A stretch of 7,214 nt of DNA from Allosphingosinicella sp. (GTDB taxonomy: Bacteria; Pseudomonadota; Alphaproteobacteria; Sphingomonadales; Sphingomonadaceae), in contig JASLBD010000260.1 of NCBI GenBank assembly GCA_030146745.1, positions 1 to 7,214 of the forward strand, given 5' to 3'. The notes beneath the pieces are model-generated. The model saw only the letters and a list, made by a program, of their open reading frames with translations. It made no database searches and was not told the origin of the DNA. The position numbers were made by a program, and so were the translations under genes. Shown here one piece after another: positions 1 to 4,512 of this stretch. Position 1 is the stretch's first letter. Each line of letters begins with the position of its first letter.

Positions 1-399
1 TTCGCAACCATAGGTAGCTTTGCAATACCCTGGATCAAACAAGGTCGTGAGATACGGCGCTATGAATGGCTGCCAAGATGCTTCATCTAAATATCCGATA
101 GGGCGATCGAAAACAGTAACAAGATCGATATCGCCAGGGGAACTGCCTACGCGAGTCTCCTTATCCTCTACGAAGCTACCGTCTATCCATTGAAAGCCGC
201 GAGTGATGCCGATGGAGCGCAGATCGGTCCGTAGGCTCAGAAGGCCCCGAAGCAGTTCGTTGCGGTGAGGAGTCGTACCGAATCTATGAACCAGTTCTTC
301 CGAGGAGGCTTCATATGGGCTCTGACTGGCACGCATCCCCGGCTGCGAGCCTAGAAAAGGGGGCAACACACCGCCGAGATCGTATGCGGGGATGCTCAT
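1..399 (-). CDS. DUF6932-like nucleotidyltransferase-fold protein (3' end beyond window)
   Basis: The frame is open from an ATG at 399 to the window edge, giving the first 133 residues. The start reads MSIPAYDLGGVLPPFLGSQP, which I recognise as the DUF6932 pattern (IPxYDxxGxLPPFxG). A nucleotidyltransferase signature follows: GS at residues 74-75 (WIDGSFVED) and the acidic pair D90/D92 (PGDIDLVTVF). The family is uncharacterised; its motif suggests transfer of a nucleotide to a protein or RNA target, which is inference. A GGAGG lies 12 nt before the ATG, slightly far. An in-frame ATG at 429 would add ten residues and is the alternative start. The gene is divergent from the MNT-HEPN gene across about 220 bp. 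Its codon use is clearly more AT-rich than the downstream genes, consistent with transfer from another genome. It was read by hand from the reverse complement. Confidence 0.7.
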   Translation of the reverse strand, partial: MSIPAYDLGGVLPPFLGSQPGMRASQSPYEASSEELVHRFGTTPHRNELLRGLLSLRTDLRSIGITRGFQWIDGSFVEDKETRVGSSPGDIDLVTVFDRPIGYLDEASWQPFIAPYLTTLFDPGYCKATYGCE

Positions 400-620
400 G
401 GAATTAATTGGCCTCCATCCTACATTCATCGCCTTGCTCAGGGTCGGTAGCACGAGCGAGTGGACTTGCTAACATTCCCCGTGCCCTTGGGGAAGAGGAG
501 GGGGATCCCCACGCGGCAAGAGCAGGAACAAGCGTCACCGCTTCGGTTGGGGGGAAGCCTGTGCCCGGTGCGCATCCAAATGGTCCTTGCATTGCGACTT
601 CACACGGCGACACTGCGGCA
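400..620. other. divergent intergenic region between two nucleotidyltransferase genes
   Basis: About 220 bp separate the two divergent genes. The plus-strand frame stays open back to 408 and a minus-strand frame is open from 763 to 404. Neither translation resembles a known domain: both are rich in G, A, S, P and R and look like GC-rich read-through. A perfect 10-bp palindrome (ggggatcccc) lies near 507-516. I see no convincing -35/-10 pair. The promoters of both genes should lie here. Confidence 0.4.
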
Positions 621-1532
621 ATGAAGCAGGGCTTGGACCATCTGCCCGAAGGCAAACGGCGCGAGCTGGATTTTGTGGTCGGGGTGATCCGGGAGGGGTT
701 CGCCAAGGCGATCGCGCATCGGACGCAGCCTCGGTTCCGGACGGCGAAAATGCTCAAGATCATCCTGTTCGGCAGCTATGCCCGGGGCGATTGGGTGGAT
801 GATCCGATTGGGCGGTACCATTCGGATTATGATCTGCTCGTGGTGGTCGATCATGAGGATCTCACCGACGTTCCGGAGTTCTGGGCCAAGACCGAGGATC
901 GGTTGCTCGATGAGCTTTCGGCCGGGAAGGCGCTGCGTACGCCGGTCAGCGTGATCTATCACAGCCTGGAAGATGTGAATGAGAAGCTCGAGCTCGGGCG
1001 GTACTTCTTCATGGACATCGTTCGCGAGGGAATCGTGCTTCACGAGGAGCCCGGCTACCCGTTCGCTGAGCCTCGGCCGCTGTCGCTTCAGGAGGCGCTG
1101 AGGGAGACGACAGACTATTACGAGGACTGGTTCGGCAGCGCCGGCGGCTTCGTGCGGAACGCCGGTTATGCCGTGAAGGACGGTGACACCAAGCTCGCGG
1201 CCTTCCTGCTCCACCAGGCAACGGAGCGCTACTACCACTGCCTTCTACTGGTCCGCACACTCTACAGCCCGCGCACCCACAGCCTGAACCGGCTTCGCAA
1301 GCTGGCCGAGGAGCTGGAGCCGCGGCTGGTGGAGGTCTGGCCGAGGGACAGCAAGTTCGAGCGGCGGTCGTATGAGTTGCTTCGCGCCGCCTATGTGAAG
1401 GCGCGCTACTCGCGGCATTACCGGATCACGGCGGAGGAACTGGAGTGGCTCGGGGCGCGGATCGACCGGCTTCAGGGGCTGTTCCGGCTGTTGTGCGAGG
1501 AGCGGATCGAGGCGCTGGCGGCGGCGGCTTGA
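621..1532 (+). CDS. fused MNT-HEPN protein (nucleotidyltransferase plus HEPN domain)
   Basis: The protein is 303 aa from the ATG at 621. Residues about 45-140 form a minimal nucleotidyltransferase domain: ILFGSYARGDW with G51-S52, then SDYDLLVVV with D69 and D71 as the metal-binding pair. Residues about 155-295 form an all-helical HEPN domain (AAFLLHQATERYYHCLLL at 193-210 and AYVKARYSRHYRIT at 257-270). I do not see a canonical R-x4-6-H RNase motif in the HEPN half; the closest pair is R262/H266. In separate-gene MNT/HEPN systems HEPN is the toxin and MNT AMPylates it; here both are one chain, so self-control or a different target is possible (inference). Start choice: homologues I recall begin M-K-x-x-LDHLPE, and the 71 codons upstream in frame have no domain character. 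No strong ribosome site is visible. A REP hairpin follows the stop. Confidence 0.85.
   Translation: MKQGLDHLPEGKRRELDFVVGVIREGFAKAIAHRTQPRFRTAKMLKIILFGSYARGDWVDDPIGRYHSDYDLLVVVDHEDLTDVPEFWAKTEDRLLDELSAGKALRTPVSVIYHSLEDVNEKLELGRYFFMDIVREGIVLHEEPGYPFAEPRPLSLQEALRETTDYYEDWFGSAGGFVRNAGYAVKDGDTKLAAFLLHQATERYYHCLLLVRTLYSPRTHSLNRLRKLAEELEPRLVEVWPRDSKFERRSYELLRAAYVKARYSRHYRITAEELEWLGARIDRLQGLFRLLCEERIEALAAAA
1421..1532 (+). repeat. direct repeat copy A (3' end of the MNT-HEPN gene)
   Basis: These 112 bp, the last 37 codons of the MNT-HEPN gene, recur at 3761-3872 in the same orientation, exactly 2340 bp away. By eye there are about 13 mismatches. The final 32 bp, including the TGA, are identical. 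Homology stops just after the stop codon and just before 1421. Confidence 0.9.
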
Positions 1533-1546
1533 GGGGCCGGATCTTG

Positions 1547-1631
1547 ATCGTCATTCCGGACTTGATCCGGCATCCATCTTCTTCTCTCCGGGACGGTAAG
1601 GTGGACCCCGGATCAAGTCCGGGGTGACGAT
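1547..1631. repeat. REP-type inverted repeat
   Basis: Two 24-nt arms (1547-1570 and 1608-1631) pair completely apart from two G-T positions, with a 37-nt middle. The core CCGGACTTGATCCGG and the flanking GTCAT/ATGAC-like ends are typical of intergenic palindromes scattered in sphingomonad and other alphaproteobacterial genomes. It lies 14 bp after the MNT-HEPN stop and may end its transcript or shield its 3' end. Confidence 0.85.
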
Positions 1632-1777
1632 GTCAGGGCGCGGGCTGCACTTAAGCGATTGCCGCTTTAGCTGGATACTATTATCGCTTATCTTCTAAAA
1701 GCAATGAACTTGCTCTTGTTACTCACGCTTTTGCGTGGTTAAGCTCGCACCGCCCGCCGCTTTCGGCGGGCCGAGGC
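1632..1777. other. AT-richer spacer with small palindromes
   Basis: No gene is visible. The stretch 1645-1735 is distinctly AT-richer than its surroundings. It holds an 8-bp inverted repeat TAAGCGAT (1652-1659) / ATCGCTTA (1683-1690), a small hairpin CACGC-tttt-GCGTG (1724-1737), and a perfect 8-bp GC hairpin GCCCGCCG-cttt-CGGCGGGC (1752-1771). The last stands directly before the folded element at 1778. The low GC would suit a promoter, but no good -35/-10 pair was found. Confidence 0.5.
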
Positions 1778-1911
1778 TTGATAACCTCGCGAGTGTGGAA
1801 CCGGAGCTTCGGCCGCCGCAGGCCGACCGGATGGCGGGCGCCATGTCCAAGCCGGGGTGGTTGCTGCCGTCCGGCCAAAAGCGTCCGCGCCTGTCACTCG
1901 CAGGTTATCAA
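1778..1911. repeat. long-range inverted repeat enclosing a hairpin-rich segment; candidate structured RNA or mobile palindromic element
   Basis: The arm TTGATAACCTCGCGAGTG (1778-1795) pairs with CACTCGCAGGTTATCAA (1895-1911) over 17 bp with one bulged base. The 99 nt between contain shorter hairpins, including CGGCC/GGCCG near 1813-1828 and ATGGC-gggc-GCCAT near 1831-1844. A long closing helix around a multi-branched core is the layout of a structured RNA or of a non-autonomous element with terminal inverted repeats. It ends about 50 bp before the TTG start of the 109-aa gene, so a cis-regulatory leader is also possible. I recognise no named RNA family. Confidence 0.5.
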
Positions 1912-1963
1912 CGTCCGGTTCCCGCGGGCCGGCACCGCCTCGCCAAGCTGTGGAGTGAGGCAA

Positions 1964-2293
1964 TTGTCCTATTTCAATCCGCCCCCGATCCCGGTGCCGC
2001 CCGTCGACGAGCTTCGAGCGGCCGCCATTCGGCTGACCGCCGAGCTCGACCAGGCCAGGCTCCACCAGGCCGCCGCTTATGTCTCGATGGCGGTCCACAC
2101 GATCACGGGGGAGCCGGACCCGGCGGTGAACGACAATGTGTTCCGGAGCGACGTCGAGTGCGAGTTCGAGGTCGACGAATATGACCGCGTCTGGATGGTC
2201 CGCGACGGCGACTGCCACATTATCGGCCGCAAGGACTATATCCGCACCGAGATGTGGCGCTTCCTCCGCACGATGCTTGCGAAGCAGTTTTAG
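1964..2293 (+). CDS. small conserved-looking protein of unknown function
   Basis: The protein is 109 aa from a TTG start at 1964, chosen because GGAG at 1952-1955 sits 8 nt upstream. A GTG at 1955 is possible but lacks a ribosome site. I do not recognise the family. Residues 1-13 are proline-rich (SYFNPPPIPVPPV), 15-48 look helical (DELRAAAIRLTAELDQARLH), and 60-109 are acidic then basic (RSDVECEFEVDEYDRVWMVR, then a helical tail). There is no signal peptide and no membrane segment. The stop is 18 bp before the HicB-like gene, which has its own strong ribosome site, so the two form an operon. By position it could be a partner of the HicB-like protein, but it shows no HicA features. Confidence 0.65.
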   Translation: MSYFNPPPIPVPPVDELRAAAIRLTAELDQARLHQAAAYVSMAVHTITGEPDPAVNDNVFRSDVECEFEVDEYDRVWMVRDGDCHIIGRKDYIRTEMWRFLRTMLAKQF

Positions 2294-2311
2294 AGAGCGG
2301 GGAGGCGGGCT

Positions 2312-2497
2312 ATGACGCCCCAGGATTACGAGATCGTCATCCGGCCGCTCACCGACGCGGAGGGCGGAGGCTTCGGAGCGACGGTTCCGGAATTGCCCGG
2401 TTGCATGTCCGACGGCGACACTCCGCAGGAAGCGCTGGAGAATGTCTACGACGCCATCGCCTGCCGGCTTCATTGTGAACGAGCGCGCCGAAGCTGA
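2312..2497 (+). CDS. HicB-like antitoxin-fold protein, C-terminally shortened
   Basis: The protein is 61 aa with a strong GGGGAGG (2299-2305) six bases before the ATG. The sequence runs MTPQDYEIVIRPLTDAEGGG, then FGATVPELPGCMSDGDTPQE, then ALENVYDAIAC. This is the HicB partial RNase-H-fold domain: beta strands, the GGGF...PELPGC turn and the helix that follows. In typical members the chain continues with WIEAA and a proline-containing tail or DNA-binding domain. Here it breaks after DAIAC into RLHCERARRS and stops, so the 3' end looks replaced near 2466. HicB proteins neutralise HicA RNases and bind their own operator. No HicA gene is visible nearby. It is co-transcribed with the preceding 109-aa gene and ends before the terminator at 2605. 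Confidence 0.7.
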   Translation: MTPQDYEIVIRPLTDAEGGGFGATVPELPGCMSDGDTPQEALENVYDAIACRLHCERARRS

Positions 2498-2570
2498 GGG
2501 CCCGTCCCTGGCAAAAGAGAGATGGCGAAGAAGCTGGAGCAGGAATTGCCCGGATAAAAGTCATCATCGT

Positions 2571-2589
2571 CTGAAAGTGGTACTTTCAG
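2571..2589. repeat. perfect 8-3-8 palindrome
   Basis: CTGAAAGT-ggt-ACTTTCAG is perfectly symmetrical. It lies between the convergent HicB-like and HigA genes, just before the terminator. It could be an operator, part of the terminator region, or the remains of another element. Its core AAAGTGGTAC recurs at 5367-5376 in a promoter. Confidence 0.6.
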
Positions 2590-2604
2590 CCGGCTAGAGA
2601 CAGG

Positions 2605-2634
2605 AAGGGCCGTCCCGGGAGGGGCGGCCCTTTT
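2605..2634 (+). terminator. rho-independent terminator of the HicB-like unit
   Basis: GGGCCGTCCC (2607-2616), loop GGGA, GGGGCGGCCC (2621-2630), with one G-T pair. It is extended by AA/TT and followed by TTTTCCT on the plus strand. The minus-strand side lacks a good T run, so it chiefly serves the plus-strand genes, though the hairpin also sits at the 3' end of higA. Confidence 0.8.
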
Positions 2635-2635
2635 C

Positions 2636-3025
2636 CTATGCGGCTTCTGGGGGGCTCAAGGGGTAGGGGCGCACCAGGACGTCGGCTGGCAGTCCGAGCT
2701 TCGCCTGAAGGCGCCGGATCATCGGCAACGTCAGCGGGCGCTTGCGCGCCATCACTTCCGACACACGGCCGCGATTGCCGATCATGGGCTGCAGAGCCGC
2801 CCGATGAAGTCCTCGTTGCTCCATGACGAAATGGAGCAGCGAGATCGGATCCGGAGCGTCGATGGCATGATGCCGGGCCTTATAAGCCTGGACGAGCGTG
2901 ACGAGCACGTCGAGCCGGTCGCCCTCCGAGGTCCCCGGTCGGGCAGCCATCAGCGGCTCGATCTGTGCGAGCGCGGCTTCGTAATCCTGCTCGGTGCGGA
3001 TGGGGCTGACTTCGACCCTGTTCAA
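2636..3025 (-). CDS. higA: HigA-type antitoxin / helix-turn-helix regulator (COG5499-like)
   Basis: The protein is 129 aa from a TTG start at 3025, with GAGGA just upstream; an in-frame stop further up leaves no better start. The N-terminal part matches the COG5499 pattern: SPIRTEQDYEAALAQIEPLM, then PGTSEGDRLDVLVTLVQAY at residues 30-48. The Xre-like helix-turn-helix spans about 64-112, with the recognisable IGNRGRVSEVMARKRPLTL and MIRRLQAKLGLPADVL. Such proteins bind and neutralise HigB mRNA interferases and repress their own operon. The length is normal, so it appears intact. Its usual partner should be directly upstream. Instead there is a 4-bp TTGA overlap with a broken frame, and the only higB sequence is a 27-codon remnant 570 bp upstream. 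The antitoxin is therefore probably orphaned. Confidence 0.85.
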   Translation of the reverse strand: MNRVEVSPIRTEQDYEAALAQIEPLMAARPGTSEGDRLDVLVTLVQAYKARHHAIDAPDPISLLHFVMEQRGLHRAALQPMIGNRGRVSEVMARKRPLTLPMIRRLQAKLGLPADVLVRPYPLSPPEAA

Positions 3026-3145
3026 GCTTCCTCGATGTCCAGATCGTCAGGCGGCCCCCCTTTTGTCATAGCCTTCCGTCGCAAGCATCACCGTCTTGGA
3101 AACGGGCTGCTCGCCGCCAAGGTAGTAACGCCGCAGCACCTCCGC
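3022..3145 (-). pseudogene. remnant of an unidentified gene, frameshifted at a G run, overlapping the higA start
   Basis: On the minus strand a frame opens after a TAA (3146-3148) and encodes AEVLRRYYLGGEQPVSKTVM followed by LATEGYDKRGAA, ending at a TGA (3047-3049). If one G is removed from the six-G run (plus-strand C run 3055-3060), the frame continues as KRGPPDDLDIEEA and ends at a TGA whose last bases overlap the TTG of higA (TTGA). That overlap is the classic coupling seen between toxin and antitoxin genes. The residues do not resemble the HigB C-terminus I know, so the identity is open. It may be chance reading frames or a sequencing error in a homopolymer. Confidence 0.3.
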
Positions 3146-3184
3146 TTAAGTTGCTCGTTTCGCCCTGCTGCCGCACAAGACGGT

Positions 3185-3562
3185 ATGCCCGCTGCTCACC
3201 TACCCAGGCTTCCCTATGTGCTGGTGGACGACCATGTCGGTCTGGGCGGCACACTGGCCAATCTGAGGGGCTATGTCGAAGCGCGAGGGGGTCGCGTTCT
3301 CGCCATCACCACCCTGACCGAAAGCCGGGAGGCGCGGCGGATTTCGCTACGCGCCGAAACGCTCGCCATGCTAAGGGAACGCCATGGGAAAGAGCTCGAC
3401 ATCTTCTGGAACGCCCAGTTCGGCTACGGGATCCACTGCCTCACCGAAATCGAGGCCCAGAACCTATGTCGTCAGCCATCCCTTGCCGCCATCGAGGATT
3501 TCTTGGCTCAAGCGGCAGTCGAAGCGCGTGGCCGCGGCCTCGATCCGGCGGCTGGACGGTGA
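3185..3562 (+). pseudogene. phosphoribosyltransferase, C-terminal part only (5' end lost)
   Basis: The frame encodes the C-terminal ~120 residues of an alphaproteobacterial phosphoribosyltransferase. The PRPP-binding motif VLVDDHVGLGGT (residues 12-23 from the ATG at 3185) is intact, and family-typical stretches follow: TTLTESREARRISLRAETL, then FGYGIHCLTEIEAQNLCRQ. The N-terminal half of the type I fold is missing. Homology starts near 3196, and the open frame upstream runs antisense through higA without meaning. No ribosome site precedes the ATG, so it is probably not expressed as an enzyme. It lies on the opposite strand between the higB start and higA, which it separates. A 7-bp tandem repeat (gctgagg twice, 3564-3577) sits just past its stop, near the junction with higB sequence. 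Confidence 0.75.
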
Positions 3563-3598
3563 GGCTGAGGGCTGAGGGCGACGGCTGCCGGGACGGGA

Positions 3599-3679
3599 CG
3601 CCTTCAGCGGCTGCTCGCTGTCGTCGCGGCCCGGCCTCTCCCAATGCTCCCACAGCCGCTTCAGGGCGATCACCCGCAT
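3599..3679 (-). pseudogene. higB: HigB mRNA interferase toxin, N-terminal fragment
   Basis: From the ATG at 3679 the minus strand encodes MRVIALKRLWEHWERPGRDD followed by SEQPLKA. This is the start of a HigB toxin (PF09907 pattern: MRVIA..L..FW...P...D.EQPLKAW). After KA the expected W and the remaining ~70 residues, including the catalytic and RNA-contacting part, are absent; the frame continues as antisense of the phosphoribosyltransferase tail. The fragment cannot be an active ribosome-dependent nuclease. Its promoter and a palindromic operator upstream look intact. The orientation and order match higA at 2636-3025, so the two are best read as halves of one former higBA operon. Confidence 0.75.
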
Positions 3680-3687
3680 TGAGTCTG

Positions 3688-3715
3688 TTTATCGTGATCC
3701 CATTTTTGGGATCAA
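3688..3715 (-). promoter_or_regulatory. higB promoter
   Basis: On the minus strand TTGATC (3710-3715) and GATAAA (3688-3693) are spaced by 16 bp, each matching 4 of 6 sigma-70 consensus bases. The -10 lies 8 bp before the higB ATG, implying a very short leader. The spacer is filled by the palindrome described separately. Confidence 0.5.
3695..3714. promoter_or_regulatory. operator-like palindrome in the higBA promoter
   Basis: TGATCCCA-tttt-TGGGATCA is a perfect 8-4-8 inverted repeat. It covers most of the -35 to -10 interval of the higB promoter. HigA-type antitoxins repress their operon by binding palindromes in this position, and ATCCCA/TGGGAT half-sites are what I would expect for this family (from memory). 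The surviving HigA at 2636-3025 is the likely binder. Confidence 0.6.
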
Positions 3716-3757
3716 GGTTCGTGTAGGGCCGCTCGGCCGCGGCCTGGTCCAGAAGAC

Positions 3758-3872
3758 CGACCGGATCAATGCGGAAGAGCTGGAGTGGCTCGGGGCGCGG
3801 ATCGAGCGGCTTCAGGCGCCGGTCCACGCCTTGTGCGAGGAGCGGATCGAGGCGCTGGCGGCGGCGGCTTGA
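3758..3872 (+). pseudogene. second copy of the MNT-HEPN 3' end (HEPN C-terminal fragment)
   Basis: The plus strand reads in frame DRINAEELEWLGARIERLQ then a changed stretch (APVHA) then LCEERIEALAAAA and a TGA at 3870-3872. It corresponds to residues about 267-303 of the intact protein at 621-1532. The first match lies at 3758-3761; upstream of that there is no HEPN or nucleotidyltransferase sequence. There is no start codon with a ribosome site. The differences from the intact copy are spread out, so this is more likely the tail of a related paralogue than a fresh duplication. Confidence 0.8.
3761..3872 (+). repeat. direct repeat copy B
   Basis: This is the partner of 1421-1532, in the same orientation and offset by 2340 bp. 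Identity is highest in the last 32 bp (no mismatch), and most differences fall in 3816-3830. Both copies are followed within a few bases by a palindromic intergenic repeat, although of two different types. Confidence 0.9.
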
Positions 3873-3878
3873 GGGCTT

Positions 3879-3908
3879 AATCCTCCCCTGCAAATGCAGG
3901 GGAGGATT
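3879..3908. repeat. short intergenic palindrome
   Basis: AATCCTCCCCTGC (3879-3891), loop AAAT, GCAGGGGAGGATT (3896-3908): a perfect 13-bp stem. CCTCCCC/GGGGAGG hairpins of this kind are common intergenic repeats in sphingomonads (recalled, not searched). It stands between the HEPN fragment stop and the 3' end of the minus-strand 180-aa gene and could end transcription from either side. Confidence 0.8.
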
Positions 3909-3969
3909 TAAGAAGCGCGGCCGGGGGCAACCGAATCCCGGCGAAGCCTCCGCCGTCGCCCGGTCCGGC

Positions 3970-4512
3970 TCAGCCGAACCAGATCCCGACGATGCGGCCG
4001 CGTTGGTTGTGGACGATGTTCACCCGCCCGGGGACATGATCCTTGGTGATCCCGTCGCCGAGGCGGTAGCAGCGGACCGGCCGGAAATAGAGCTCGCCGA
4101 TCCGGGTGGGATCGGTGCCCCCGCCGCCGCGGCCGGGAAGAACGGGCCGGATCTGCGGCCCGGTTTCCGGCCCGCGGCTCTTCGCTTCGTCGGCGAGGAC
4201 GGCGAACGGGCCGGCTTCGTCGCCCGAGGGGCAGTCGTCGGTCCAGGGCGCCCATCCCATCATCCCGGGAAAGCCGTAAATGAGGAGGAGCCAGCCCTCG
4301 ATCGTGATCTGGAACGCGTTCACCTGACCGGTCGGCACTCCGCACAGATCGATGACGAAGCAGGGCAGGGTGCGCTTTTCGCCCTGCAGGATATTGTCTT
4401 CGCCGATGAGCGCGGCGAGCTGCTCACGCGCCTCCTCGACGCTTTCGCCGGCTACGTCGCTGCACTGGATCGTGCCGTCGTGCCGCCAAATCCAAGGATC
4501 GGGAATCACCAT
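3970..4512 (-). CDS. uncharacterised protein with I78-inhibitor-like C-terminus
   Basis: The protein is 180 aa from the ATG at 4512, chosen because AGGAG lies 7 nt upstream; the open frame continues upstream but as arginine-rich read-through. Residues 1-90 (MVIPDPWIWRHDGTIQ, then a helix ESVEEAREQLAALIG, then CFVIDLCGVPTGQVNAFQIT and an aromatic stretch) match nothing I can name. Residues about 148-180 (CYRLGDGITKDHVPGRVNIV and QRGRIVGIWFG) resemble the end of peptidase inhibitor I78 domains, where the pattern is T-x-D-x-x-P-x-R-x-N-hydrophobic...G-x-I-x-x-V-x-C-G. The usual C of the final CG is F here. There is no signal peptide, so an extracytoplasmic inhibitor role is doubtful. A glycine-rich linker (PGRGGGG) sits at 126-132. 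The gene is single and divergent from the micro-genes downstream. Confidence 0.7.
   Translation of the reverse strand: MVIPDPWIWRHDGTIQCSDVAGESVEEAREQLAALIGEDNILQGEKRTLPCFVIDLCGVPTGQVNAFQITIEGWLLLIYGFPGMMGWAPWTDDCPSGDEAGPFAVLADEAKSRGPETGPQIRPVLPGRGGGGTDPTRIGELYFRPVRCYRLGDGITKDHVPGRVNIVHNQRGRIVGIWFG

Noticed and set aside
408..620. 71-codon N-terminal extension of the MNT-HEPN frame
   Set aside because: It has no domain character or ribosome site, and homologues known to me start at the MKQGLDHLPE position.
404..763. 119-aa minus-strand frame ending just before the DUF6932 start
   Set aside because: Antisense to the MNT-HEPN coding start, biased composition, and no recognisable motif. Its stop falling beside the ATG at 399 looks like chance.
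1547..1631. CRISPR repeat or attachment site
   Set aside because: There is a single inverted pair rather than a direct repeat series, and the core matches an ordinary REP-type palindrome.
1778..1911. Retron-type non-coding RNA
   Set aside because: The terminal inverted arms are suggestive, but no reverse transcriptase gene lies in the window and no msr/msd features were identified.
1735..2184. 149-aa plus-strand frame over the structured element
   Set aside because: It runs through the hairpins and then out of frame through the better supported 109-aa gene. It has no good ribosome site.
1739..2473. 244-aa minus-strand frame
   Set aside because: Antisense to the 109-aa and HicB-like genes, both of which have strong starts and sensible sequence.
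2804..3184. 5' extension of the phosphoribosyltransferase frame
   Set aside because: It lies antisense to higA and has no phosphoribosyltransferase similarity.
3441..3893. 150-aa minus-strand frame across the higB fragment
   Set aside because: It overlaps higB in another frame and is antisense to two recognisable fragments.
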